Source: Microbacterium hatanonis
GTDB lineage: Bacteria > Actinomycetota > Actinomycetes > Actinomycetales > Microbacteriaceae
Assembly (NCBI RefSeq): GCF_008017415.1
Contig: NZ_VRSV01000001.1
Coordinates: forward strand, 1,798,001 to 1,862,000
Length of the DNA: 64,000 nucleotides
Reading direction: 5' to 3'
The notes under the pieces were generated by a model, which saw only the letters and a list, made by a program, of their open reading frames with translations, was not told the DNA's origin and made no database searches. The translations under genes and the position numbers were made by a program. Shown here in pieces: positions 7,607 to 15,529 of the stretch (positions are counted from its first letter, which is position 1; each line of letters opens with the position of its first letter).

Positions 7607-8203
7607 TCAGCCGAAGATGCCCGAGACGATCTCCGACAGCAGGGCGCGGCCGTTGCGGTTGACGGTGGCGTAATAGATCCAGACGTCGTCGCGCGCGACG
7701 ATCGCCTCCTCCGTGTCGCTGCCGTCTCCCGGCAGCAGGCAGTACTGCGCGCCGAAGTCCTCCGCCGCTTGGCACGTGTATCCCTCCGACGCGAGGCCGG
7801 GAAGCGCGGCGGTAACGTTCGCGGCGGGCGCGGTGCTGATGAGCAGCAGCACCCCCGCCCCTTCACCGACGATCCAGTCGCAGCCGAGAGCGAGCGTCGC
7901 CCCCTCGGGCGCGGGCCGGGTGAATCCCTCGCCGTTGCTCTGCAACGTCATATCGCCGACCGTCTCGGCGCGCGTGGACGCGGTCCCGAGCTGGGTGCAG
8001 TCGGTGGGCAGCGTCTCGGGCGCAGTCGTGGGGGTCGGCGTGGGTGTGGGAGTGGGAGTGGGCGTCGGTGTCGGTGAGGCTGACGTCGCCGACGGCGAGG
8101 TCGTGGGGCTTCCGCTCGGGTCGGCGCCGCTGGCGCACCCGGCGAGGATCAGGGCGGTCGCCGCGACGGCGACGCTGAGGGCGATGACGCGACGACGGAT
8201 CAT
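7607..8203 (-). CDS. Secreted lipoprotein with a Pro-Thr linker
   Basis: This is a 198-residue predicted lipoprotein. A basic N-terminus (MIRRR), a hydrophobic core and the lipobox LAGC place a lipid-modified Cys at residue 23. Residues about 29-65 are a Ser/Thr/Pro linker with a (TP)n tract. The folded domain (about 66-198) has four cysteines (DCTQLG, LGCDW, GYTCQ and QYCLLPG), suggesting two disulfides. It is anchored outside the membrane. I do not recognise the domain beyond resemblance to other actinobacterial lipoproteins of unknown function. It converges on the small acidic gene. Confidence 0.82.
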   Translation of the reverse strand: MIRRRVIALSVAVAATALILAGCASGADPSGSPTTSPSATSASPTPTPTPTPTPTPTPTTAPETLPTDCTQLGTASTRAETVGDMTLQSNGEGFTRPAPEGATLALGCDWIVGEGAGVLLLISTAPAANVTAALPGLASEGYTCQAAEDFGAQYCLLPGDGSDTEEAIVARDDVWIYYATVNRNGRALLSEIVSGIFG

Positions 8204-8209
8204 GCGGCC

Positions 8210-8215
8210 ACTCTA
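8210..8215 (-). promoter_or_regulatory. -10 box of the lipoprotein gene, leaderless spacing
   Basis: TAGAGT on the minus strand ends 6 bases before the ATG at 8203, and no Shine-Dalgarno can fit between. Confidence 0.5.
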
Positions 8216-8268
8216 GGGGTGCGACCGGGTGCGGCGTTAGCCTCGAATCCGCGACCCGGGAGCCCGCC

Positions 8269-8883
8269 ATGACGCCGAAGATCGACCTCAAGACCGAGAT
8301 CGACGCCTACCGTGCCCCGCGCGACCGTTTCCGCATCGTCGATGTGCCCGATCTGACCTACCTCATGATCGACGGGAGCGGCGACCCGAACACCTCCCCC
8401 GTGTTCGCATCCGCGGTCGCCGCGCTCTACCCGCTCGCTTACGCGCTGAAGTTCGCCAGCAAACGCGAACTCGACCGCGACTACGTCGTCATGCCGCTCG
8501 AGGGACTGTGGTGGGCCGACGACATGGATGCTTTCACCACCTCCCGCGACAAATCCCGATGGGACTGGACGCTTCTCATGGTGGTGCCGCCGTGGATCGA
8601 CGACGACGCGGTGGCGCGCGCACGCGACGCGGTCGGCCGGAGATCCCCGCCGGAGCGCCTGGACGAGGTGCGGCTCGAGTCGCTCTGCGAGCGGCGCTGC
8701 GTGCAGACCCTCCACGTGGGATCCTTCGATTCCGAAGGTCCGCTGCTGCAACGGATGCACGAGGAGTTCCTTCCCGCCCACGGTCTCCGACTCGCCGGCC
8801 GGCATCACGAGATCTACCTGTCCGATGCCCGCCGGGTCGCGCCCGGGAAACGGCGGACGATCCTGCGCCAGCCCGTGAGGTGA
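8269..8883 (+). CDS. GyrI-like small-molecule-binding domain protein
   Basis: This 204-residue stand-alone GyrI-like protein begins MTPKIDLKTEIDAYRAPRDR. It carries the paired beta-alpha-beta modules of the SOUL/GyrI fold, including LTYLMIDGSGDPN, YVVMPLEGLWW and a C-terminal HHEIYLSDARRVAPGKRRT. Such domains bind small molecules in MerR/AraC regulators; free-standing relatives have been linked to hydrolysis or binding of xenobiotics. There is no DNA-binding domain here. A GGGAG ribosome site precedes the ATG and TAGCCT at 8238 is a possible -10. It is divergent from the lipoprotein gene. Confidence 0.85.
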   Translation: MTPKIDLKTEIDAYRAPRDRFRIVDVPDLTYLMIDGSGDPNTSPVFASAVAALYPLAYALKFASKRELDRDYVVMPLEGLWWADDMDAFTTSRDKSRWDWTLLMVVPPWIDDDAVARARDAVGRRSPPERLDEVRLESLCERRCVQTLHVGSFDSEGPLLQRMHEEFLPAHGLRLAGRHHEIYLSDARRVAPGKRRTILRQPVR

Positions 8884-8916
8884 CGGCGGCGGCGCCACGT
8901 CGGCGGTCGCCCTCGA

Positions 8917-8947
8917 TTGACGTCGTGTCATAGGCGACGGATAGATT
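8917..8947 (+). promoter_or_regulatory. Promoter of the flotillin gene
   Basis: TTGACG (8917-8922) and TAGATT (8942-8947) resemble housekeeping -35 and -10 boxes, separated by 19 bases, a little longer than ideal. The ATG is at 9003. Confidence 0.5.
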
Positions 8948-9002
8948 GGAGGTGGCCGGCATACCGCCGCGTCGACTATCGACGCACGACGGAAGAGACC
9001 CC

Positions 9003-10385
9003 ATGGAAATCGCAGGAATCGGCATTCTGGTTCTGATCGCAGTCGGGGTGGCCTTCGTCGCCCTGATCCTCATCGCCCTCCTGGTCCGCGCGTGGTACCG
9101 CGTGGCGAAGGCCGACGAGGCCCTCGTCATCGTCGGTAAGCGTCAGCGCAGCACCGACGGCGTGACGTCGTCGCGCATCACGGTCATCACCGGTGGCGGC
9201 GCGATCGTCAACCCGCTCACCCAGCGCGCCGAGATGATCTCGCTGCGCGCGCGCCAGATCAAGATGGAGCCCACCGCGCAGTCGTCGACCGGTGTCACGG
9301 TCAACGTCAGCGGCGTAGCCCTGGTGAAGATCGGCTCCGACCCGGAGTCGGTGCGCCGGGCGGCCGAGCGCTTCGCCTCCCAGGACAAGGCCATCGAGCA
9401 GTTCACCACCGAGCAGCTCGAGGGCGCGCTGCGCGGCGTGGTCGCCACGCTGACGGTCGAAGAGCTCATGCGCGATCGGCAGCGTCTGTCGGACCAGATC
9501 GCCGAGGGCATCAAGCAAGACCTGTCGTCGCAGGGTCTGATCCTCGACTCGTTCCAGATCCAGGGCATCACCGACCTCAACGGCTACATCGCGGCCCTCG
9601 GTGCGACCGAGGTCGAGCGCGTGAAGCGCGAGGCCGAGGTCGCCCGCATCAACGCCGTGCGCGAGATCCGGGCCCGCCAGATCGCGACCGACGAGGCGAA
9701 CCTCATCGAGCAGACCGCGCTCGACAAGAACAACGCCGCCGCCAAGGCGGAGGTCGGCCGTGCGAACGCCGAGGCCGAGCAGGCCGAGGCCCTCGCCCGT
9801 GCCGAACGGCAGCAGGCGGTGCTCGTCCAGGAGGCGCAGAACACCCAGGCACGCCTCGAGTCCGAGGTCAGCCGCGTCGCCGACGCCGACCTCTACCAGC
9901 GCAAGCAGGAGGCCGACGCCGAGGCCTACGCCCAGGTCAAGGCGGCCGAGGCCCGCGCGCAGATCGCGGCGCAGGAGGCGACGGCCGTGCGCCTGAAGGC
10001 GGAAGCCGACGCCGACGCCCTCCGTCTGACCGGTGAGGCTCGAGCCGCGGCGATCAGCGCCGAGGCCGAGGCGCTCTCACTGAACCAGCAGGCGCTCCTC
10101 GCGCAGCGGGCGCTCGAGACGCTCGTGCCGATGATGACCGAGTTCGCCAAGGGCTACGACAAGGTCGGCTCGATCACCGTGCTCGGCGGCGAAGGCGCCA
10201 GCGGGCACCTCGCGACCGAGTCGGCGACGGGGCTCCGCGCGTCGTTCGACGCGGTCCGTGCCGCGACCGGCATCGATCTCACCGCCATCATCCAGGGCCG
10301 AGCGGTGGGCGAGGCGTTCGCCGATGCATCCGCCCGTCGTCCGGGCGAAGCGCCGCAAGCGGCGACGGCGCCGGCCGAGGCCTGA
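9003..10385 (+). CDS. Flotillin family protein (SPFH domain)
   Basis: This 460-residue protein has a single N-terminal membrane segment (about residues 3-27, GIGILVLIAVGVAFVALILI), an SPFH domain (about 30-200) and a long coiled coil rich in A, E, Q and R (about 200-370), ending in an Ala-rich tail. That is the flotillin/YuaG layout. Flotillins scaffold membrane microdomains and influence fluidity and membrane protein complexes. GGAAGAG precedes the ATG. An NfeD partner, common next to flotillin genes, is not present on either side. The gene is followed by a strong hairpin and has its own promoter, so it is probably monocistronic. Confidence 0.92.
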   Translation: MEIAGIGILVLIAVGVAFVALILIALLVRAWYRVAKADEALVIVGKRQRSTDGVTSSRITVITGGGAIVNPLTQRAEMISLRARQIKMEPTAQSSTGVTVNVSGVALVKIGSDPESVRRAAERFASQDKAIEQFTTEQLEGALRGVVATLTVEELMRDRQRLSDQIAEGIKQDLSSQGLILDSFQIQGITDLNGYIAALGATEVERVKREAEVARINAVREIRARQIATDEANLIEQTALDKNNAAAKAEVGRANAEAEQAEALARAERQQAVLVQEAQNTQARLESEVSRVADADLYQRKQEADAEAYAQVKAAEARAQIAAQEATAVRLKAEADADALRLTGEARAAAISAEAEALSLNQQALLAQRALETLVPMMTEFAKGYDKVGSITVLGGEGASGHLATESATGLRASFDAVRAATGIDLTAIIQGRAVGEAFADASARRPGEAPQAATAPAEA

Positions 10386-10406
10386 GAGCAGCGAGGCCCG
10401 GAAGTC

Positions 10407-10465
10407 GGGCAACCCTCACTGCCCAGGAGGGGGCGTCCTTTGAGAAGGGGCAGTGAGGGTTGTCC
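10407..10465. terminator. Bidirectional hairpin after the flotillin gene
   Basis: 10407-10424 pairs with 10448-10465 over 18 bp with a single G-U wobble; the loop holds a G-rich run and TCCTTTGAG. It sits between the convergent flotillin and formylglycine-generating-enzyme-like genes and may serve both. Confidence 0.7.
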
Positions 10466-10487
10466 AACTCGGAATACTCTAGTGTCT

Positions 10488-10507
10488 TGTCCCCCATATG
10501 GGGGACA
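10488..10507. repeat. Perfect 20-bp palindrome in a convergent intergenic region
   Basis: The sequence is TGTCCCCCATATGGGGGACA, a perfect palindrome about 20 bases beyond the stop of the minus-strand gene. It could be a protein-binding site or the core of a second terminator. No promoter for a neighbouring gene is expected here because both genes end in this gap. Confidence 0.7.
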
Positions 10508-10526
10508 CGGCTGGCTGTGAGATTCG

Positions 10527-11246
10527 TTAGCGCGACTCTCCGGCCGCCGCCCGCTCGGCGTCCAGCGCCGCCGACCAGCCCTGCGCTGCATCCGTACCGT
10601 CGAATCCACCCCTCGCGAGACGGAACCCGACGTCGTCCTGGCCGTTGCGAGGATGCCCTCCGCGTCGCGTCGAGGCCCGCACCGTCCAGGCATCGTCGGC
10701 GAACCCACCGCCTCTGAACACCCGGTACTCGCCGTAACGAGCGGGATCGAGCAGGTCCCAGCACCACTCCCACGCGTTGCCCAGCGTGTCGAAGAGCCCG
10801 TTGAGGTTCGGATGCTTCGCCCCTACGTCTTGCGGAGACGTCACACCATCCGCACTCGTCCACGCGACCTCGCGCAGCGGGCCGTACTGCGAGCCCGTCG
10901 AACCCGCGCGGCAGGCGAACTCCCATTCGGCCTCCGTCGGCAACCGGAATCCGTCGGAATCGACATGCCAGGTGACATCTTCGCCGTCGAACGAATAGGC
11001 GGGATCGAGACCCTCCCACTCGGACGCGGCATTGCAGAACCTGATCGCGCGCAACCAGCTCACCCCCGTCGCGGGCCGACGCGGGTCGGGCGAAGGGGCG
11101 CTGATGATCTCGGAGAGCTGCTCCTGGGTGACGGGATAGACGCCCATCTCGAACGGTTCGAGTTCCACCGTCCACCGTCGCTCGAGGCGGGCGCCGTACA
11201 GGACGACCGCGCCTCCCCCGATCCGCGCCATCTCGATGTCCGCCAC
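10527..11246 (-). CDS. Formylglycine-generating-enzyme (SUMF1/EgtB/PvdO) family protein
   Basis: This 239-residue protein has the FGE-sulfatase fold signatures: the opening FEMGVYPVTQEQ, the central GFRLPTEAEWEFACRAG, then DTLGNAWEWCWD and RVFRGGGFAD, and the closing DDVGFRLAR. Family members include sulfatase-activating FGEs, ergothioneine synthase and many proteins of unknown role. The paired active-site cysteines of true aerobic FGE are not obviously conserved, and no sulfatase gene lies nearby, so the substrate is open. The start is a GTG with a -10 box 6 bases upstream. It is divergent from the short LysR-like gene, leaving about 60 bases for two promoters. Confidence 0.85.
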   Translation of the reverse strand: MADIEMARIGGGAVVLYGARLERRWTVELEPFEMGVYPVTQEQLSEIISAPSPDPRRPATGVSWLRAIRFCNAASEWEGLDPAYSFDGEDVTWHVDSDGFRLPTEAEWEFACRAGSTGSQYGPLREVAWTSADGVTSPQDVGAKHPNLNGLFDTLGNAWEWCWDLLDPARYGEYRVFRGGGFADDAWTVRASTRRGGHPRNGQDDVGFRLARGGFDGTDAAQGWSAALDAERAAAGESR

Positions 11247-11252
11247 CTCGGC

Positions 11253-11258
11253 AGTCTG
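11253..11258 (-). promoter_or_regulatory. -10 box of the FGE-like gene, leaderless spacing
   Basis: CAGACT (minus strand) lies 6 bases before the GTG at 11246. It is a near match to TANNNT. Confidence 0.4.
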
Positions 11259-11297
11259 TCACGGGGCCGGCGGGTCGGGGCGGGGCGGTCGCCAGGC

Positions 11298-11303
11298 TAG
11301 ATT
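11298..11303 (+). promoter_or_regulatory. -10 box of the short LysR gene, leaderless spacing
   Basis: TAGATT ends 6 bases before the GTG at 11310. Confidence 0.5.
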
Positions 11304-11309
11304 CGAGAG

Positions 11310-11660
11310 GTGAGCCGTCTCAAGTCCCTCGTGCGGTTCGTCGCCGCCGCAGAAGAGCTGCACTTCCCGCGTGCCGCGGAATCGCTCGGCATCTCGCTCC
11401 CCGCGCTCTACTCGGCGATCCAGAAGCTCGAGAACGAGATCGGACACCCGCTGTTCACCCGGGCGGGCGGGAAGACCACGCTCACGCCCGCCGGCGAGCT
11501 GTTCCTCGATGAAGCACGCCGCCAGATCGCGGAGACCCCCGTGTCGTCGGGCAACACGCCCGCCCCCGCGGGCGGGAAGGCGAAGGCCTCGAAGGGAACG
11601 GGGCGTGCCCCGGTGGTCAAGGGGCAGCCGAAGCCGTTCAAGAAGCGCCAGGGGCGCTGA
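11310..11660 (+). CDS. LysR-type DNA-binding domain protein without effector domain
   Basis: This is a 116-residue protein. Residues 1-70 form a complete LysR-type winged helix-turn-helix (LKSLVRFVAAAEELHFPRAA, then LGISLPALYSAIQKLE, GHPLFTR and TPAGELFLDEAR). The effector-binding domain of about 200 residues expected next is absent. A low-complexity tail rich in G, K, P and R follows, ending KGQPKPFKKRQGR. The frame closes normally and no remnant of an effector domain follows, so it is not an obvious truncation. The basic tail may add nonspecific DNA affinity. I believe similar short proteins occur in related genomes but could not check. Confidence 0.85.
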   Translation: MSRLKSLVRFVAAAEELHFPRAAESLGISLPALYSAIQKLENEIGHPLFTRAGGKTTLTPAGELFLDEARRQIAETPVSSGNTPAPAGGKAKASKGTGRAPVVKGQPKPFKKRQGR

Positions 11661-11688
11661 CGAGGTCAGCCCCCGATGACCCGCGGCC

Positions 11689-13338
11689 TCACGCCTCGGT
11701 GACCCGACCGGCGTCGACGCGCCAGTGCCGGTCCGTCTGCACCGCGTCGAGCATGCGCCTGTCGTGCGTGACCAGCAGCAGGGTTCCCTCGTACGACTCC
11801 AGTGCCTGCTCGAGCTGCTCGATCGCCGGCAGGTCGAGATGGTTCGTCGGCTCGTCGAGCACCAGCACGTTCACACCGCGAGCCTGCAGCAGCGCCAGCC
11901 CCGCTCGCGTGCGCTCGCCCGGCGACAGCTCGTCGACCGGGCGGTTCACATGGTCGGCCTTCAGCCCGAACTTCGCCAGAAGCGTGCGGACGTCGGCCGA
12001 GCCCATGTCGGGCACGAACGCCTCGAACGCCGTGGCGAGAGGCTCGGCCCCGGCGAGGAGCGACCGTGCCTGGTCGATCTCCCCGATGCGCACGTTCGCG
12101 CCGAGGCTCGCCGTTCCGTCGGTGGGCTCCTGACGTCCGAGCAGCGCCCTGAGCAGCGTCGACTTACCGGCGCCGTTGGGCCCCGTGATGCCGATCCGCT
12201 CCCCCGCGTTGACCTGCAGCGACACCGGACCGAGCGTGAACGAGCCCTGTGTGAACACGGCGGAACCCAGCGTCGACACCACCGAGCTCGAACGCGGCGC
12301 CGCACCGATCGTGAACTCGAGCTGCCATTCCTTCCGCGGCTCCTCGACCTCATCGAGGCGGGCGATGCGACTCTCCATCTGGCGCACCTTCTGCGCCTGC
12401 TTCTCGCTGGATTCCGTCGCGGCCTTCCGCCGGATCTTGTCGTTGTCGGGCGCCTTCTTCATCGCGTTGCGCACGCCCTGACTCGACCACTCGCGCTGGG
12501 TGCGCGCGCGAGCGACCAGGTCGGCCTTCTTGTCGGCGAACTCGTCGTACTTCTCGCGCGCGTGACGGCGCACCGTCGCGCGCTCCTCGAGGTAGGCGTC
12601 GTAGCCGCCTCCGAACACGCGGTTCGACCCCTGCGCGAGGTCGAGTTCGAGCACCCGTGTGACGCACCGCGCGAGGAACTCGCGGTCGTGACTCACGAGC
12701 GCCACGCCGCCCCGCAGCCCGCGCACGAACGCCTCGAGCCGCTCCAGTCCATCGAGGTCGAGATCATTCGTGGGCTCGTCGAGCAGCGCGATGTCGAAGC
12801 GCGACAGCAGCAGGGCCGCGAGTCCGACCCGGGCCGCCTGCCCGCCCGACAGCGACGTCATCTCGGTCTCGCTCGCGAGATCGAGGCCGAGGTCGGCGAG
12901 CACGGCCGGGATCCGCTCGTCCAGGTCGGCCGCGCCGCTCGCCAGCCACCGCTCCAGCGCCGCCGAGTAGACGTCGGCCGGGTCGGCACCGTCGGCGGGC
13001 GACGGATCGGCGAGCGCGGCGGCCGCAGCATCCATCTCCGCCGTCGCCCGCGTGCACCCGGTGCGGCGTCCGACGTACTGTGCGACGGTCTCGCCGGGGA
13101 TGCGTTCGTGCTCCTGCGGCAGCCAACCGACGAAGGCGTCGGTCGGCGCGAGCGTGATGGTGCCGGCCTGCGGTTCGTCCACTCCGGCGAGCAGGCGCAG
13201 CAGTGTGGACTTGCCCGCGCCGTTCGCGCCGACCACTCCCACCACGTCGCCGGGCGCGATCGTGAGGTCGAGCGAGTCGAAGAGCGTGCGGTGGCCGTGG
13301 CCGCCGGCCACACCGCGAGCCACGAGTGTCGCGGTCAT
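11689..13338 (-). CDS. ABC-F family ATPase
   Basis: This 549-residue protein has two ABC nucleotide-binding domains and no membrane segment. The first has Walker A GANGAGKST, signature LSGGQAAR and Walker B with ALLDEPTNDLD; the second has GPNGAGKST, LSPGERTR and LVLDEPTNHLD. A charged linker of about 80 residues (around 240-325) joins them. ABC-F proteins act on the ribosome, either as translation factors (EttA-like) or by displacing ribosome-targeting antibiotics. Linker length and composition do not decide between them here. No leader peptide or attenuator is seen; only 33 bases separate it from the upstream hydrolase gene, so they probably form one transcript. Confidence 0.9.
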   Translation of the reverse strand: MTATLVARGVAGGHGHRTLFDSLDLTIAPGDVVGVVGANGAGKSTLLRLLAGVDEPQAGTITLAPTDAFVGWLPQEHERIPGETVAQYVGRRTGCTRATAEMDAAAAALADPSPADGADPADVYSAALERWLASGAADLDERIPAVLADLGLDLASETEMTSLSGGQAARVGLAALLLSRFDIALLDEPTNDLDLDGLERLEAFVRGLRGGVALVSHDREFLARCVTRVLELDLAQGSNRVFGGGYDAYLEERATVRRHAREKYDEFADKKADLVARARTQREWSSQGVRNAMKKAPDNDKIRRKAATESSEKQAQKVRQMESRIARLDEVEEPRKEWQLEFTIGAAPRSSSVVSTLGSAVFTQGSFTLGPVSLQVNAGERIGITGPNGAGKSTLLRALLGRQEPTDGTASLGANVRIGEIDQARSLLAGAEPLATAFEAFVPDMGSADVRTLLAKFGLKADHVNRPVDELSPGERTRAGLALLQARGVNVLVLDEPTNHLDLPAIEQLEQALESYEGTLLLVTHDRRMLDAVQTDRHWRVDAGRVTEA

Positions 13339-13371
13339 CTTGTGTCCTGTCGTCTGAGTCGGAGGGGCGGG

Positions 13372-14151
13372 TCAATCCCAGCCGAGGTAGTCCTCGATCT
13401 CGGCGCCGATCTCGCCCGGGTGCGTGATCACGGCGAGGTAGCCGCCGCCATCGATGCTCGCGAGGCTCGCCCGCGTCGGGGCCGTCGCGCGCAGCTTCTC
13501 CGCGGTCTCGGGAAGGTCGATGCGGTCGTGCGTGCCCTGGATGATGTTCACCGGGATGCGGTCGGCGAGCGGCTCCCACTCCTCGGCGGGGGTCGCCGCC
13601 CGTGCGGCCGCCTGCAGTGCGCGCGCATCGTCGTCGCGCAGGCGCGAGAAGACGTTCCACGCGAAGCCCGCGTCGACCGCGTCGCCCGCGAGAACGCGAA
13701 TGGCGTCGCCCGCCTCGTTTGCCGTCGCTGCGGCGAAGGCGGAATCGAGAGCGGCGGATGCTTCGGCCGAGACGGGCCCGGATCCCTCCACGCCGAGCAG
13801 CACGAGACCCTCGACGCGGTCGGCGTGGTCGCGGGCGATGACGCGGGCGAGCGTGCTGCCGAAGCCGTGGCCGCCGATCCAGGCCTGACCGATGCCCAGG
13901 TGGTCGAGCACGTCGACGACGTCCTGGCCAAGGTCGTGGAGAGTGACCGACGCGGTGTCGGCCGGCTGCGCACGAACCCCGATGCGAAGGATGCGGAAGC
14001 CCTCCTCTTCGAGCACGTGAGCGAGCGTGCCGAGCGAGGCGATGCTGAGACCCTGACCGGGCAGGAGCACGAGCAGGTGCCCTTCGCCCTCGTCGACGAA
14101 GGGGATGGAACGGCCGTCGGGTTCGAAGGTCTGCGGGGCGCTGATCGTCAT
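13372..14151 (-). CDS. Alpha/beta hydrolase fold protein lacking the usual nucleophile
   Basis: This 259-residue protein has an alpha/beta-hydrolase layout: the oxyanion-side LVLLPGQG (residues 27-34), the elbow AWIGGHGFGSTLARV and the late strand NIIQGTHDRIDLPE carrying an acid, with D plus H candidates near the end (VITHPGE). At the nucleophile elbow the consensus GxSxG reads G-H-G-F-G, so the catalytic Ser is Gly96. A neighbouring Ser99 could not take its place geometrically. It may be a non-catalytic relative or use different chemistry. It lies directly upstream of the ABC-F gene on the same strand. Confidence 0.8.
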   Translation of the reverse strand: MTISAPQTFEPDGRSIPFVDEGEGHLLVLLPGQGLSIASLGTLAHVLEEEGFRILRIGVRAQPADTASVTLHDLGQDVVDVLDHLGIGQAWIGGHGFGSTLARVIARDHADRVEGLVLLGVEGSGPVSAEASAALDSAFAAATANEAGDAIRVLAGDAVDAGFAWNVFSRLRDDDARALQAAARAATPAEEWEPLADRIPVNIIQGTHDRIDLPETAEKLRATAPTRASLASIDGGGYLAVITHPGEIGAEIEDYLGWD

Positions 14152-14366
14152 GCTTCTATTCTCCCCGACGGCCGGGGGCGGTTACGGACGCCGGGCACCG
14201 GGTCTGCTCCCCCCTTGCGACCAGAACGCAGGATGGATGCTGCGCTGCCCCGTCCGGCGCCCGAGAACATGCGGATCTTGCCACCGCGGCGCACCTTTCG
14301 TCCTGAGTTGTGGCCGGGCGGGTGAGAGCACCCGCCCGGCGGCGCCGTTCCCGGCCCGGCGGACAG

Positions 14367-14372
14367 TACGGT
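14367..14372 (+). promoter_or_regulatory. -10 box of the histidine phosphatase gene, leaderless spacing
   Basis: TACGGT ends 6 bases before the GTG at 14379, which supports that start over the open frame upstream. Confidence 0.45.
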
Positions 14373-14378
14373 TGCGGT

Positions 14379-15035
14379 GTGATCACCAACGACCCGCTGC
14401 CCGACAGGCCCGCACCCGACAACCCCTCGGGCAAGCTCGTCCTCCTCCGCCACGGCGAGACCGAGTGGTCCAAGAGCGGCAAGCACACCGGGCTCACCGA
14501 CATCCCCCTCACCCCTCGCGGTGAGGACCTCGCCCGCGGCGCGGGGAGGCTGGTGTCCGGGTACGACTTCTCGCTCGTCCTCACTTCGCCGCTCGAACGC
14601 GCGCGACGCACGGCCGAGCTCGCCGGCCTCCAGCCCGAGGTCGATCCGCTGCTCGTCGAGTGGGACTACGGCGGGTACGAGGGCCGCACGACCCGTGAGA
14701 TCCGCGAAGAGCTCGGCTACAACTGGAGCGCCTTCACCCACGGCGTGATCCGCGGCGAGACACCGGGCGAGACCGTGGAGGAGGTCGCCGGTCGCGCGTC
14801 ACGCGTGCTGACGCGGGTGCTGCCGGCGATGGTCGAGGGAGATGTCGCACTCGTCGCGCACGGCCACTTCCTCCGCATCCTGACCGCCGTTTTCCTGCGC
14901 ATGGCACCGCGTTTCGGAGCGCAGATCACTCTGGATGCCGGGTCGGTGTCGGTTCTGAGCTTCTACCGCGAGCAGCCCGCCATCATGTCGTGGAACTACG
15001 GACTCGAACTGCCCCTGGAGCCCTCGGAGTCCTGA
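14379..15035 (+). CDS. Histidine phosphatase / phosphoglycerate mutase-like protein
   Basis: This 218-residue branch-1 histidine phosphatase has the catalytic LLRHGETEW, the second Arg site SPLERARRTAELAG, the acid EWDYGGYEGRTT and the second His in ALVAHGHFLR. These form the phosphohistidine active site. The family covers cofactor-dependent phosphoglycerate mutases, SixA-like and small-metabolite phosphatases. The length and the RTTREIREELG stretch favour a phosphatase acting on a small metabolite over glycolytic mutase, but this is not certain. It is convergent with the DUF2000 gene, with 22 bases between. Confidence 0.85.
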   Translation: MITNDPLPDRPAPDNPSGKLVLLRHGETEWSKSGKHTGLTDIPLTPRGEDLARGAGRLVSGYDFSLVLTSPLERARRTAELAGLQPEVDPLLVEWDYGGYEGRTTREIREELGYNWSAFTHGVIRGETPGETVEEVAGRASRVLTRVLPAMVEGDVALVAHGHFLRILTAVFLRMAPRFGAQITLDAGSVSVLSFYREQPAIMSWNYGLELPLEPSES

Positions 15036-15057
15036 CCTCCGCCCCGCCGCCCGGCCC

Positions 15058-15480
15058 TCACCGGTGGCGGGGAACGCCCTTGAGGATGCGATCCACGGCG
15101 TTCTTCGGCCCGTGGACGGCCACACCCACGAGGTCGAGGTCGACACCGGCGGATTCCGCGACGACCTCACGGTTCGCCGCGTCGTGGGTCGTCCCGAACA
15201 TCCGCCGGTCGTAGACCGACACCCGCAGCCCACGCGCGACGGCTCTCGCCCTCACGCCCTGCAACACGTCCCCGTCCCCTTCCATAACGATCACGGGCTG
15301 CCCGAAGATCGCCAGATACTCGGTGCCATCCGCATCGAGATACGGTTCTCCGAGCAGGTCGGCATCAGCGGCCACGCCGCTCGCGAGGAACGCGGCCACG
15401 TTGACGCTCTGCCATGGCTCGAGATCGTCGCGGAGGATCAGGGCGATGCGGGTGGGAAAACGCACGGGTTCGTCGGTCAT
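15058..15480 (-). CDS. DUF2000 family protein
   Basis: This 140-residue protein starts MTDEPVRFPTRIALILRDDL and has the alternating alpha/beta pattern of DUF2000: LEPWQSVNVAAFLASG, YLAIFGQPVIVMEGDGDVLQ and ARGLRVSVYDRRMF. The fold resembles peptidyl-tRNA hydrolase 2-like domains; no function is established. The frame is open to 15603, but the ATG at 15480 fits the family and leaves a 49-base gap to the divergent AraC gene. DUF2000 genes are often paired with AraC regulators, so the regulator probably controls this gene. Confidence 0.85.
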   Translation of the reverse strand: MTDEPVRFPTRIALILRDDLEPWQSVNVAAFLASGVAADADLLGEPYLDADGTEYLAIFGQPVIVMEGDGDVLQGVRARAVARGLRVSVYDRRMFGTTHDAANREVVAESAGVDLDLVGVAVHGPKNAVDRILKGVPRHR

Positions 15481-15517
15481 GTCTCCACGATCCGACAACG
15501 GGGTGGACCGCGTCTTG

Positions 15518-15523
15518 TACGTT
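15518..15523 (+). promoter_or_regulatory. -10 box of the AraC gene, leaderless spacing
   Basis: TACGTT ends 6 bases before the ATG at 15530; this selects the internal ATG of a longer open frame. Confidence 0.45.
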
Positions 15524-15529
15524 TCTCGC

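Noticed and set aside
8030-8090. Short GTGGGN-type repeat tract as a phase-variation site
   Set aside because: It encodes the Thr-Pro linker of the lipoprotein; the units vary and read as ordinary low-complexity coding sequence.
11725-14325. Plus-strand open frame of 866 codons opposite the ABC-F and hydrolase genes
   Set aside because: It is the antisense of two conserved proteins and is dominated by R, H, E and G without a fold.
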